NCBI RefSeq assembly: GCF_052857255.1
Contig: NC_135500.1
Span: 159,643,189 to 159,707,188, forward strand
Direction of reading: 5' to 3'
DNA from: Amblyomma americanum
Lineage: Eukaryota > Arthropoda > Arachnida > Ixodida > Ixodidae
Length of the DNA: 64,000 nt
Made by a program: the position numbers and the translations under genes. The notes under the pieces were generated by a model. It saw only the letters and a program-made list of their open reading frames with translations. It did no database searches and was not told where the DNA came from. Of this stretch, positions 22,072 to 35,216 are shown piece by piece (the stretch's first letter is position 1; every line of letters starts with the position of its first letter).

Positions 22072-25052
22072 ATGGTACACCAAAGTTGACACGTTAGTTT
22101 TGGCAATTGGTACCCATATCGCTCTAGATTAATTTTAGTTTTTTTTTTTTTTCAAAACAGATTTCAGTGTTGAAGTTATAAGGTTTCCCTACAACGGCCG
22201 ACTTTCAATCAGTACAGTTTGAATTAATCCCCCAGTTTGGTCGAAAGGATTCGGATATGTCATGATGAGGATGTAATAAGTTGTCGAGCCGATGATCGAA
22301 GCTTTTTCAATGAAAGATTCAGCGGGCAAGTGAGCAGCAGGTTTCCCACATAAAATTGTCAGGTTTTCCCCTGTCAGAGTAATGCATGGTACTGGCGGAG
22401 CTTCATGAATAGAACCGGTTTACACAGCGCTACACACAAGACAAGAAATAAGTGGCACTTCATGAGTTGTGTTCGGCCTCTTGAACGAAAATAAATTTCG
22501 TTTACGTCAGTCATTGTCGAAAAAAAATGAGTACATGAAAAAACTGCATTATGCGTCACAACTTTGCGCTGCGTTAAGCATTTGCGAAGTACGTTCTGTC
22601 TCTCGAGTATAGACCATAATAAATTTATTGCTATATATGACACTCCTGCAGAAAAAATTCAACCTTCAATTTAATTTTAGCAACACACATCTGTCAAAAA
22701 TCAAACATTAATACTTACACTAGCTATTCTATGTATGGCATGCTCTAATGTTGCATTTTACCAACCACTTGTAAATGTACACTACGTAAGCAATATTTGG
22801 TTTCTTCTTAACTAAAGACTCAAGAACAAGCTGTGATTGAAGAAAAATCACTTATAGCACTTAGCCATGTTTTTCAGAATTTAGTTCTGCAATATATATT
22901 GAATTCATCACCTTCAGCAACAACAAGCCTCACCCCGTTATAGCCAGTTAGTCCTGGCTTGTTCAAGTTGCTACCACTTTATCTCAAAAAAATTGAATGT
23001 GTACTCTATTTCTTACACCGCGAACACCTCGGTAATGTTTTCCTTTGCGTTCTCAGCTGTCCAAAAACCAAAACTCATCTGCTCTCCTCTGTAAACGACC
23101 ACCCAAAGGGAAAATTCTTCTCTTAATGTCTTGCAGGAGATGAATATCTTGATCTTACTCTCATGCTGTTCTGTCTCAAAATACCTGTAGCAGTTTCCTG
23201 CTAATAGTGTTCTGCACTCTCTTCAGTTTAATTTAAAACATTTTCGTACTGCTTCAAGGTTTCACCTTCCTAATAGGACACAACTTCTCCATACATTTCA
23301 TTTTAAATATATCGGTATTGGTGCTGTCCATACCTTGGCAGCACCTGACAAACGTACTCAATGCACTTTTAACCTTCTGGATACGAAAAGATATACTTCT
23401 CCTTGTAATTGTTTCCTGATGGCTATAGTCTGTGTCCACTACATGGCTCGGATTACTGCATTGCCTTACTGTTTGAATTAGCCCACTATTAATCATGAAC
23501 TGTTTTTCTTCCCGGAGAACGGATTTTTTTCCTACATAAGTTGAAAACCAGCATTGGGTTTTGCTGCTTCAGTTGCTGAAAAAAACCATTCAACCCATAA
23601 AGAAATCAGCTTAAAAATGCCATCAGTAAATAAGCAATGTTTACAGGAACTGTGGAAGGTTTCCTTTTTTAGTGGGGCAATACTCAATACTTCGTTCATT
23701 TTGCTATTTTTAATTTATTGAGTTTTATTTACATATTGCGCTTTATTTACTGTTTATAAATATATTCTTATTTTGCAGTGCTCAAAAGTGTATTTGTAAA
23801 TGCATATAAAACTTCATGAAATGAGCAACTTTATAAAGATCTACAAAGAGGAGCGACTAACTGCATTCAAAAACTTTGCTTACATTTTGTTTCAAGTGTC
23901 GTGAACAGGTGTCAGACAATCAACCTCTGTTGCGACATGATTACATGTTTTAGGTTACTGAAACGGAATGCTTTCAGACGTTGGCTACAAAGCCAGCTAG
24001 CTAAGCCGACCTGCGCCGTATACTGATAACATCCTATATTTGAAGAGTCTGCACAAAAATCATCTGAATGCAAGCAGTTGGACAATGTGAGGCGATTTTC
24101 CCAGCAGCAAGATGTTCCACCCTTACCAGCAGCAAGCAGCTGCTGGTAAGGGAGGCAGAGCAGACGCTTACACACGATCACCCCTTGGTGGGCGAAATAG
24201 ATTCAACATTTTCGGGCCAACTGAAGACGCTGGTGACGCAGCGATGCATTTGGAACAGGGGCGAAGCGCATAGGCACGAAATAGATCCTGTCACGCAGCT
24301 TCGCCGAGCGCGACGGCGTATTTTTAGCACACGTGCTATTTAATGTATTGGCCCAGCGCGCCAATCTGCTCTTCCTACTCTTGTTAGAGAATAGACTTCA
24401 CTTACACAACCATCCGATATATACCTCTATCGCTATCTGTTGCATGCTCCCGATCATTCTTTAACCTATATATAGACAAGGTGGACCTGACTCTGCAGAT
24501 TTTAGTTAAACGCCACTCTGGGACTTTTTTGTCAGTTGAGCCACAGGCCATGCTGTAATCACAAAACGACGCCACCGATTCAGTTGCGCTCATATGCAAG
24601 CGAGAGATGAAACATCATTTGATATAACCTTTTAGCGAAAAAGAATAACAATTGTAAATCCAGGGCCATTTCTTTGTTTATCGTTAACTAAGTCCTCTCC
24701 TCTAAATTATGACGAGCTTGTTTTCTCAGTGTGTGCACGGCACTAACGACCACGCAATATATGTGCCTGGAAAGAGCAGCGACGCGCTACAGACGTTGAA
24801 CTGTTTCTTTTGCTAGCAACAGAAACTCGCCAAAACTGCCGTATATGTCTGTTGGCCAACAATACGCAAAAAGTAACCGCAATTCTGAAACCAATTCCAG
24901 GTCAACAACCCCAACCATATCACAATGTGTGGGAGGTGGCTTGGTTCGCACGTTATTAGGAAACGTTGATAGGAAAATGTTAGGGTCAGTTTGTGCTCAG
25001 CTTCGAAGATAATAGGCAGAAAGCGCTACGTTTTATTGCAGGCACCACTTAC
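22072..25052. other. No recognisable gene; AT-rich
   Basis: Includes a 14-bp perfect hairpin at 24120-24152 (listed separately). The open frames at 22374-22643, 23254-23496 and 23912-24343 have no recognised domain. Confidence 0.5.
24120..24152. repeat. Perfect hairpin, 14-bp stem, 5-nt loop
   Basis: CCCTTACCAGCAGC (24120-24133) is the exact reverse complement of 24139-24152, with the loop AAGCA. It is compact and GC-balanced in an AT-rich setting. It is too short for an animal microRNA precursor and is not followed by a T run. Confidence 0.75.
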
Positions 25053-25164
25053 CTAGGCACTGTCCCATCAACTTGAAGCTGCCCGGCTGTGGTGAGGCAA
25101 ACTTGGGGCAGAGCTTGTAAGCCGTTCGCATCTCATTCACGGCATCAAATTTCCAATGCCACTG
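25053..25164 (-). other. Exon-like coding fragment ending at a consensus splice donor
   Basis: The minus strand encodes WHWKFDAVNEMRTAYKLCPKF... ending ...GSFKLMGQCLG, and the last codon runs directly into GTAAGT (donor GT at 25052-25051), a near-perfect 5' splice site. The peptide has balanced composition, and the RTAYKLCPKF / SFKLM arrangement faintly recalls the region preceding the catalytic part of P-element/THAP9-like transposases; that resemblance is from memory and weak. Upstream, the same frame meets a stop about 20 codons before, so the acceptor side is not fixed. An alternative frame (25137-25364) is open upstream. It is either an exon of a host gene or a fossil transposase exon. 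Confidence 0.3.
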
Positions 25165-25774
25165 TGGCCTCCGTGCTCTGGCGCCTCAAAAATCTTGTTA
25201 GCGAGGTTCCTCACAACTGCCTTGGCTGTCGCTAAAAGAAGAAGTTGCACTGGCTGGCTCAGAGCCAGAGGTGGGATCTGACGACGCTTCAATCGCCAGC
25301 TGCGGCGATAAGCCAACGTTGCTCTAAGTGCGGCGTCATTCATGGTGTCGTCGCCGTTTATCAAGCGTACTGCTGGCGCGACGTCCTTAGCGGCTTCTCA
25401 TGACGTTGGCAAAGTTGACGTGTTTAAGCAGCGCTCCGTGACCAGCAAAGCCACAAAAAAAAATGTTTTTGCGCTCTATGCCCCCCAACTGCTTCTTTCG
25501 GCTCAGAAATAGGCTTTCAGAAATAGGTTGGTCATTCGTTGCAACTTTATTTGCAAGCACGGTTGTCTGTCGCCGACACCACTTGTGCTGGATATTGCTT
25601 TTTCTGGGAAAGGCTCTCGACTCCTCTTCCTCTTACCGATACTTTTTTTTCTTTTCATGGGCAGTTGCGTTGGCAGGAGTTTAATTTCCATTCTTGATGC
25701 TCAAGTTTCTGTCCCACAGCTGAGCCGTGACGAGATAAAACTATTTCATTCTTCAATGTCGAGCGGTATTGTTT
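25165..25774. other. Unassigned, moderately GC-rich on the left
   Basis: Contains a 75-codon minus-strand frame (25137-25364, MNDAALRATLAYRRSWRLKRR...) adjoining the exon-like fragment, which could belong to the same broken gene. The rest (25463-25774) holds chance frames on both strands. Confidence 0.35.
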
Positions 25775-26004
25775 GGTTTATGGGGGTTTATTGTCTCAAA
25801 GAGACTCATGCTATGAGGGAAGTCGTAGTAAAGGGCTCCCAAAATTTAGACCACCTGGGGTTCTTTAACCTGCACTGACACCATACAGCACAGGGGCCTC
25901 TAGAAATTCGCCTGCTTTGAAATGTGACCGGTTTTGCCGGGATAGAATCCGCGTCTTTCGAGTCAGCAGTCGAGCGCCAGGACCACTGAGCCACTGTGGC
26001 GGCT
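25775..26004 (-). mobile_element. Ruka-type SINE with diverged 11-bp target duplication
   Basis: The minus strand reads GCCGCCACAGTGGCTCAGTGG, then a damaged B box (GATAGAATCC in plus orientation near 25942), AATTTCTAGAGGCCCC, GTTAAAGAACCCCAGGTGG, and the tail ...CCCCCATAAACC. It is flanked by GAGCGGTATTG (25761-25771) and GAGTGGTATCG (26008-26018), 9 of 11 identical, a decayed target-site duplication. The changed promoter box and duplication both say this is an older insertion than the copy at 21750. Confidence 0.85.
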
Positions 26005-26371
26005 ACCGAGTGGTATCGGATTGCAATTGTCGACTTCAGTGTGTTTCCCTAGAGCACCATACCCTATTTCACTCTCACGATCCAGATCTTTGGTGAGCGC
26101 TGGATGAATTCTATTACTTGCTCCCAATATATCGCTGCCTGGTGTAAGCTGTTTTACCGCTACAGCCTTAGAGCGGACGCTCGAAGGAAAAGTGTGCGTT
26201 GCAGCACTAATTTAGGATTGGTCGAGAGCGTTGCGCACTCTCATTTTGAACTGCGGGATGTAAATTTTTGAAACTCATAGTAAACGTGACTCTGAGGCCG
26301 TAACATGGCTGAAATATCCCTATGACGTGTAAGGATATAAGGGAATTATTAACCCTGTTTAAATTGAGATA
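26005..26371. other. No recognisable feature
   Basis: About 370 bp of AT-rich sequence without coding or repeat signals. Confidence 0.5.
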
Positions 26372-26440
26372 AATAGTTGGGAATTGAACCAAAGACCCCT
26401 GTGATTAGACTCAGATATACGACACCTAGGCTACTGTGGC
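26372..26440 (-). repeat. tRNA-like sequence with intact A and B box words
   Basis: On the minus strand TAGCCTAGGTG (complement 26423-26433) fits the RNA polymerase III A-box consensus, and GGTTCAATTCC (complement 26380-26390) fits the B box exactly, 32 nt apart. The head CCACAGTAGCC resembles a SINE head (CC-CAGTGGC). No convincing acceptor-stem pairing is seen, so a SINE head or tRNA pseudogene is more likely than a tRNA gene. Confidence 0.45.
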
Positions 26441-26690
26441 ACGTTTGTTCTTGGCTAAAAGGAGACCTTGCGTGTCTTCTGGTGTATTACGTGGTGTATT
26501 ATGACTACCTATACATGTCAATGAGTCTGTGAAATTACAAGCAGGAAAAAATTAACAAAGAAGGTAGCAAATAACCATTAACGCTCTCACGTCATACCCT
26601 AACGGTGAATTATTAAACACTCCCTAATTTTTTTTTCCTTCCCAGACTGTTTAACATTACGTTACTTCTGTACCAATAAATTTTTTCAGC
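26441..26690. other. No recognisable feature
   Basis: AT-rich spacer with poly-T runs. Confidence 0.5.
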
Positions 26691-27207
26691 CTTTCATGTT
26701 CGGCCGTGCAGCTCTCATTCGTGGGCTGCCGTCATACCCCGGAATAGCTCTTTGTGTGGCGCCAGAACTCCGGAAACTAATGGTAACTTCCAATCGCAGA
26801 TTTAGAGCACTTCGGGAGCAACGTTTTCTGCTCTTTTCGGAGCAACTGTATTCCAAACGCAGATCTGAGGCACGGATCGCGTCTTCCAATCGTAGACAGG
26901 GAGCGGTTGCCGAGCCGAGATTGCTCCATGGAGCAGTCGGGACTGCTCCGCCGAAATCGGCGGATCCGACCAGAAGTTTGCGTGACGTTCTTTTTCAGCG
27001 GCGATAGCGGCGCCCTACATGCTCTGGTCTGCATGCTCTGGCCAAAGCAAGTGTACTAGATCGCAATTTCAGGTCGCGCGCTCTGCGCCGGATTCAGGCG
27101 CTCTGTCACAGAGCGTGCAGACCACTCAGGGCCTGCGATTGGAATTCACCATAAAACAAATGTCGTACAGGTCGACCAATGCAGGCTCGGAACAACAAAT
27201 ATGCGCT
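26691..27207. repeat. GC-richer repeat region with TTCCAATCGCAGA sub-repeats
   Basis: The word TTCCAATCGCAGA (26788-26800) recurs with one change at 26851-26863 and 26884-26896, and inverted at 27133-27144. GGAGCAAC occurs twice (about 26815 and 26839), and GCATGCTCTGG is doubled near 27018-27040. Open frames cross the region on both strands but have no domain. It looks like a non-autonomous DNA element or structured satellite remnant. Confidence 0.45.
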
Positions 27208-27688
27208 TAAGGTGGCTGCCCGGCATTTCGTATCACGCATCGCTGTTGCTGCGGTGCCGAGCGGAATCCGTCAAAGGAGACAGTGCACCTGTACGCCGAG
27301 CGCGAGTATGCTTCGTTTCCAGAAGATGAGACGGTCCTGAGGACGGTAGCGCACTCATCAGTGGTATGGCTCGCTGATTGGGTCAGCCACTGTAACTTTC
27401 GGGAGCAGTTTTGTTTATCCCCGAGGTCAATGAGGCTGCTTACACGCAGTTTCTTGATCGCTTTTTGCGCGTAGATAGGATGGGGGCAGAAGGCTCTGTA
27501 AGCATCAGACGCCAAACTGAGGTGTGTTCGGTGTTGTCGGCCTCTGCACTGATCACCGCTTTTGCACGATAATAAAATATTTTGAGCGGCTGTCTTGAAA
27601 AGAGGGAGCACGTGAAGCCTTTCCAAAGTAACGCTGCGGTCAACTGCGGTACTTCGTGAAGGCTCGCAGGCTGCCGTAAGGTGGCTGC
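27208..27688. other. Segment bounded by 12-bp direct repeats
   Basis: TAAGGTGGCTGC occurs at 27208-27219 and exactly again at 27677-27688. The enclosed 457 bp carries a 139-codon minus-strand frame (27207-27626) without a recognised domain. The direct repeats could be a target-site duplication of an unidentified retro-insertion, or chance. No tail or terminal repeat was seen. Confidence 0.35.
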
Positions 27689-28199
27689 ATAACCGATCTC
27701 TTCCTTCTTTTCTGAGTTTCTAGCTTGGCTAAAGCCCCTGTTAAGCTTATTTTACTCCCATCTTCTGGCCTCATAATACTGAATGGTAGTTTGACCTGTA
27801 CACGAGTTAATACGAGAGCAGGGTACTGTCGTCAGCAAATCGGATGAGTACTAAATTATCCTCTTTCATAAATTTATATCCCCCTTCTTTCCAACCTAGT
27901 CCTCTGAGTTTTTTTCACCTGCAAACACGCGACACACAACTATGGATTGTGTCGCGTTTTCGAGACGCTCCAAGATTGGTATTTTAGTACTTATCCCGTA
28001 GAAGGCTTGTATCGCTGTAAAGTCAACATATCTTTAGCAATCTGGTACGCAATGCTTCGATGAGGGCTATGTCTCTCCTTAATTTAAAGTTTATCATAAA
28101 ATTTAAATCAAAATATAAATGTCTGTTTCATAATATTTATTTTTCTTTAGAGCCTGATTTACATTGCATGGTCCTTCTTCATTGCCCAGTACGCTTTCC
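27689..28199. other. No recognisable gene
   Basis: AT-rich sequence leading into the RTE tail; no feature identified. Confidence 0.5.
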
Positions 28200-28285
28200 T
28201 ACAGGGTTAATTGGAGACAAACGCAGAGGCCTTTGGCCTGCAGTGGATGTAGTCAGGCTGATGGTGATGATCATGACGCTATTCA
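28200..28285 (+). mobile_element. RTE LINE, 3' terminal fragment
   Basis: Reads TTGGAGACAAACGCAGAGGCC, then CTGCAGTGGATGTAGTCAGG and CTGATGGTGATGATCATGACG. This is the same 3' end as the minus-strand RTE relic at 8590, here on the plus strand. Only the last ~85 bp are kept, a strongly 5'-truncated insertion. Confidence 0.75.
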
Positions 28286-28837
28286 AAACCAAGCCTCTAC
28301 CAATAGTTTATTGGAGTCTGAGGTTACTGAGGTTCTAAAAGCGCATACGAGGAGATCTAAATGGGTGAGAAGGGGCTGGTAAGTGCTGCCTAAGAAACTT
28401 TTTTCCAAAGGAAACGACACAGGGAGGACACTCACAAGAAAGAGACAGAGCAAGAGAGAACCGCGCTGTATATATGTGCAATTTATGCATCCAAATACAG
28501 AATGATTATGAAATTCCTGCCACAAAATTTGCTGCCCAAGGACTAAGAGACGTCAAAGAGTTTAGTGCACGGATCTGGAAACTGAGGCGAACAATCCAGA
28601 CCTGGATGGGAAAAAAACAAAAGAAGTCTCTGTCTCCTTCTTTCGTCTACTTTGCAATAGCACTGATTCGCATACAGTATCGTGCAGGCTCACCAAATCG
28701 CACATTAATCTTTGTTGTATGCAAAGCTAGTAACCGAAGCCCAGACATCCATTTGGAGGAAGTGATGAATAGAATAACTACAGTGCGCTATATGATAGAA
28801 TTCAACTTTTCAGTATTCCAATGATTATTATTTCATC
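28286..28837. other. No recognisable gene
   Basis: A 116-codon plus-strand frame (28474-28824) is open but has no recognised domain and skewed, AT-driven composition. Confidence 0.45.
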
Positions 28838-29052
28838 TGGAACCCCACGAGGTTTTACTGGAACAAGTCTGCATTAAGTGGAACGTGAATATTTTTTTAA
28901 ACACTGCTGTTCCACTTAAAGCTAGCTGGTTTCAGTTAAAGAGCACAAATAAGGTGCAAATAAAGTTGCCGTTCCACAAAGAGCAACTTGAAAATAGTCT
29001 CGTTCCAGATTAAATAATTGAAACAGATTTAAGTGGAACTTTTTTGGAACTG
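28838..29052. repeat. Second GTTCCA/TGGAAC motif cluster
   Basis: Eight TGGAAC or GTTCCA words occur in 215 bp, several extended to TTAAGTGGAAC or GTTCCACTTAAA, e.g. near 28877, 28910, 28972, 29003, 29033 and 29045. It matches in style the cluster at 19737-20003, and like it adjoins a GC-rich segment. Confidence 0.55.
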
Positions 29053-29900
29053 ACGGTGTTTAAGTGGTACCGACATTCAGCCACAGCCAGCGCCTCGAGC
29101 TGGGCTTGCATCCCGCGCCTCTGTTTGCCCACTACGCTGCAACCTACACGACTCGTCCTGCCGTGCTAGTTGGTCCTGCGAAGGACTGTAGGGTGTGTGC
29201 GCCCCTATCTGTTTCACACGCACCTCAGGGTGGCCGTTCTACGGAATACTGGACTCCCGCAAACAGCTTCTCGGACGATTCGGATGGCAGTTCCGCGCGC
29301 TGCGGCCGTGCTGCGTGGTGGCAGTAGTCAGTCGTTGCGATGTTTGGTGCATTCAAGTATAGCCGCTGTGAAAGTCTTTAGCTCTGAGGTGGGAAGCGAC
29401 TGCTGTGCTGGACCAGACGGCAGTGCGTGCGGACGTGTCCACCGGCCGGGCGCCGCGGATGCCCCAAGCTGCTGTCGCTAACGCTACGTCGTAATAGATA
29501 AAACTTAGGAGGACACTTTGGAAATTCTAAAGTGTGTTCGGCGAAAGCCTGTGGCCACTCCACTGCCTATTTCCATTACTTTGTGCATGGCGCCCACAGT
29601 CGAATGACCACAGGAGTGAGCCATCCGACACAAGACTGACGACTCAGGGCAACGACACGTCTGGCGAAGGAGCGCCGTCACAGCGCGTACTCGCTTCGCC
29701 TGTCAATGCAGGTGACGGCACTGTTGCTATGCGCAGCTGCGCATGCGCTATGGCGCCGCCACCTGTCGCCGAGGAGCGAGGATTGTGTGCGCCGGTACGG
29801 CGGAAGGTCACAGCTGGCACTGTTCCAGGCTTTGGATGAAACGGATGGACGGTCACCGCGAGTATGAACCATTAAAGGCTTTCGGCTTGATACTCGAGTC
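29053..29900. promoter_or_regulatory. Second GC-rich segment with NRF1-like palindrome
   Basis: CpG-rich compared with its surroundings and free of recognisable coding. It contains TGCGCATGCGC at 29738-29748 (NRF1-like), a second CGCAGCTGCGC palindrome overlapping it, ATGGCGCCGCC, and a short inverted pair ACACTTT...AAAGTGT (about 29513-29534). Open frames (29064-29327, 29170-29481, 29534-29839) are products of high GC. It could be a decayed CpG island or the body of a repeat shared with 18.8-19.7 kb. Confidence 0.35.
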
Positions 29901-31735
<1,835 letters not shown>

Positions 31736-33926
31736 CTGTCGAACGAAAAACTAATATTTTCAGGAACACACCACCGACCGCTGTGGTCATCAGAAGTTTA
31801 AAAAACTCTACATTATATAGCGAGTTAACTAAAATAAGCAATGATCTGTTTGAATACCTAAACTTTGCGGTTAGGGTCAATGGCGAGTTCAAATTGAAAA
31901 CAAAAAGGTTGGTCTCTAACGTCCTGGAACGCGAGGAAATCTTGTGCTTTCTTTCGTTGAAAACCGAAACAGTGGGGATGAGGCATGCTGAAAGTTCACT
32001 TGGAAAAAGAGCGTCTTCCACTAACACGTAACAATGCCTGCGGCGCTTAGTTTGAACTGCCTGCGTTTCTTTACGGCGCCATGCATTTTGTTTTGCTTCG
32101 TTGCTGTCAAAAAGGAGGGCGAGTAAGTTGCCGGTAACTATCACTTTTATTGGAACAAGTGACGAAGCTAGAAATATTAATATCTTGAAGAATTCAACTG
32201 AGAAACCAAGATTGAATTCGCCGTTTGCCATGAAACATCAGAGGTAAAAATACTTAACCAACTAGACGGAGTCTTGGGAAACCCACCGTCGTAGAGGTTC
32301 TGGTTTTTCGCTAATTCAGGGCGATACTAGCTATGTAGCACAGCATGTTGAAAGAATTTTACACCTGTCTTAATCTTGACAGGCCTGCTGAACACTGTTT
32401 TAATTAATGTTACCACAACGTTCATGGTAGAGGACACGGGTGAAAGCAACATATATTGAGATCGTTGCGTCAATCGCAGCCACGGGCTTGCGGATGTCCT
32501 ATTGAAAAACGCTCATTGCCGGGATACAAACATAAAAATAACTATTTTAATTGTATTTATGATTAAAATTTTGTTGTTTCTCCTACTTTCTTTTTTCATT
32601 CTTCAAAGTGCGAAAGGTTCCCGGCTGTAATGACCACTAACGCCAATCAATCCAAGCGTGTTGGTTGATTATTGCCGTAATTGTAACGATGCTACATTGC
32701 TGCGCCGTGTGTGTGTTCCGCTCTGCAGCATGCACAACCAGAGCACTCCTGAGAGCTCTGGATGTAAGGATGCAATGGTGTACTTCCAGTATAAAGAAGG
32801 GCACGTGCAAGCCACGCGTTGAGCCCCAGAAAGAGCGCGCGATGAAAACTTGGAGCTTGCGTGCTCTCAGGAGTAAGGAACGAGAGGAACGCTACACCCT
32901 GTGTTAAAAAAAGACCGTTTCCTACGCCAGGGGGCTGTCGTAGGTCTTTCGTACTTTCCGGCCGTGCTTATTAAACTCGGAATTCACTGACGCCGAAGGT
33001 CAATACATTTAAATTTGGTTCGAATCAGGCACAAGACCCAAGAGGTCCATTGCACGTGAAATTTTTTTTGTACTTTTGACGACGCAGTTTTATTGTTATA
33101 CTGCACGTTTTTGGAAATGCTCCGCCTACGCATGAGGATTGTCACAAACAGTATAATAGCGTGAAGCAGGATTAAAGTAGGAGCTTGTAGGAAGCTTGCC
33201 TTTATATTGCAAAAAAAAAGGAACCAAACTAGCAGCACACGCTCGATCCGAGCGATATATTTACAATTAAATTTTGCGCGCAATTTAAAGTTTGAGCTTG
33301 TTTTATGACACACCTGGCCTGTTTCTGTTTTTTAATCTTTCTTTCTGCTCACTTTTCTTCTGATGACATTGGGAAAAATGCGAACCTCATTTCTGACTAC
33401 CAAACTGGTTACCATTGTTAATGGTTCACGAAATACGTGGGCATGTTGATGCAATAGTACACAGAACTGCAAACGATATGGCGCTTCGTTATTCGTTTAG
33501 ATTATATTCTCGTCCAACAAGCAATCAGATTAATATATAATTGGGTGAGCTGCCATGATATATATATATATAGAAATCATCGATTAAAAAAATATATGCC
33601 ATGATAAATAAGGAATTCTTTTTTAGATATAAATTTAAAAATATTTTGGCCTAGCATGGAAATATTTATTATCAGCCTGGATGCCCTGAAATTTTGGGCA
33701 GCCTTCGAAGATTGTCTCTTGTGTCTTGTAAAATGGCACACTTCAAGCAGCCGAACGCAATCGTATCGAAGGACGCATTCACGCCATCATTTATGCATGC
33801 ATACCACTACATCGCTCGAAAGCTGTAGTTCGATACGTTCCTGGCAGTTCGTCCCTACGATAGGTGCATTTTACTGCGTTTGCTGTCCCAACAACTTTCA
33901 CCGCGGTCATCCCAAATCCGAGATAA
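31736..33926. other. No recognisable gene
   Basis: AT-rich unique-looking DNA; a short (AT)n run lies at 33558-33571. Frames at 32665-32907 and 32984-33313 have no domain. Confidence 0.5.
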
Positions 33927-34230
33927 AGCCGCGGTGGCTCAGTGGTTTTGGCGCAGCGCAACTGATCCGGATTTCCCGGGTTCGAAATCGACCGCGGCGG
34001 CTGCGTTTCGATGTAGGCGAAACGCTAAGGCGGCCGTGTGCTGTGCGATGTCAGTGCAGGTTAAAGATTCCAAGGTGGCCTAAATTATTCCGGAGCCCTT
34101 CACTACGGCACCTCTTTTTTCCGTTCTTCTTTCACTCCCTCCGTTATTCCTTCTTTTGCGGCGCGGTTCACGTGTCCGCCGATATGTGAGACGCTGTGCC
34201 ATTTCGTCTCCCTGAAAACCAATTTTCCTT
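33927..34230 (+). mobile_element. Long-form tRNA-headed SINE
   Basis: The head GCCGCGGTGGCTCAGTGG, the B box GGTTCGAAATCG (about 33980), the body GGCGAAACGCTAAGGCGGCC, the GTGCAGGTTAAAGATTCC segment, a pyrimidine-rich linker and the tail GCGCGGTTCACGTGTCCGCC ... GAAAACCAATTTTCC are all in order. It is the same long subfamily as 21750-22062. No clear target duplication is visible. It opens a 177-codon spurious frame (33656-34189). Confidence 0.87.
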
Positions 34231-34937
34231 TTCCATTTTCCGGAGTATTCTGAAGTGCAACATCAAACTGCATTTTGGTTTCATCTTAGAATTAGGAATT
34301 GCGTCTGCAAAGCGATTCGTCTCTTCACCCAATATTAAAATCAACTATATGACATGCTGTCTGCGGGAACTCGGTTTTTCTCCTTCGACTATGCGGGCAA
34401 AAAGAAACTATGCAGCAAAATCACGACAATGATTTGAAGACACGTACGAGATCACATCATTTTACAGGAAACTAATGTTTCGACCTTACAACCGCAGCAT
34501 ATGCAACAGGTAGTGCTCATGTGAGCACAACCAAGGACGGGTGCATGGCAACGCCATCCAAAGAGGCAAAACTACGTGTGAAAAGGTATTGGCCAAGGCT
34601 GCGAAGATTATCAAGCAAAAAACTTGTAAGTTTCGCGTCAAGTAAAACTGAGGAGATAGGGCGCCTGCTTAAACATTTATTGCATTCTCCGGTTTCAAGG
34701 TTGTACGGATTTTTTGAAGCGAAAAGCTTCACTACGCCAGCTTTTCTAGCCGTCAGCGGCGCCGCAAATTTGTCATTGAATGCAACTAGAGGTCAAACCG
34801 TGAGCATAACTGGTGGTCTTCAGGATCGACACATGACATCAGCTACAGCAGCGACACAAGGGGCTGTTACACCAATTACCTCGAATTTGACATTTGATCT
34901 CTCGCTCTTGACCTTGACATTTGACCTTGAACTTTAG
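34231..34937 (+). other. Unassigned; 138-codon open frame at 34521-34937
   Basis: The frame reads KLRVKRYWPRLRRLSSKKL..., a basic N-terminal half, then a Ser/Thr-rich half ending LTFDLSLLTLTFDLEL, the last part made by a doubled TTGACCTTGA-like DNA repeat (34908-34935). No domain, intron signal or repeat family is recognised; probably chance. Confidence 0.25.
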
Positions 34938-35157
34938 TGAAGCGGGACAGCATCTGTCTGCATCGCATGCTCAGTTCATGAAAGTGGGTTCTGCATAAAA
35001 CGCCGGTGTACTTTGATGCGTTCAGCGGAACGCTAGGTGTGATCGATGCGACGCCTGTCGTGGAGAGCGGCAGATGTACGGCGTTGCAGAGAGCAGGAAA
35101 GGAGGCATACCAGGTGCGCTGCCTACTCCCTCAATGCCGTTACATAGCTTGACCGTG
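34938..35157. repeat. Tandem duplication, copy A (about 220 bp)
   Basis: GCGGGACAGC...GCATGC...AAAGTGGGTTCTGC at 34941-34995 and GCCGGTGTACTTTGATGCG (from 35002) through GACGCCTGTCGTGGAGAG (about 35067) are repeated in copy B. The first block recurs at about 35162-35214 and the second at 35515-35578, with copy B split by a SINE. Confidence 0.7.
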
Positions 35158-35216
35158 CTGAGCGGGAAAGCGTCTGCTGGAATGGCATGCGCAGGGCATT
35201 AAAGTGGGTGCTGCCG
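35158..35216. repeat. Tandem duplication, copy B, left part
   Basis: GAGCGGGAAAGCGTCTGC ... GGCATGCGCAG ... AAAGTGGGTGCTGCCG aligns to the start of copy A. It ends at the target duplication of the SINE inserted at 35217. Confidence 0.65.

Noticed and set aside
33656..34189. 177-codon plus-strand frame
   Set aside because: Its second half lies in a SINE; the first half has no domain.
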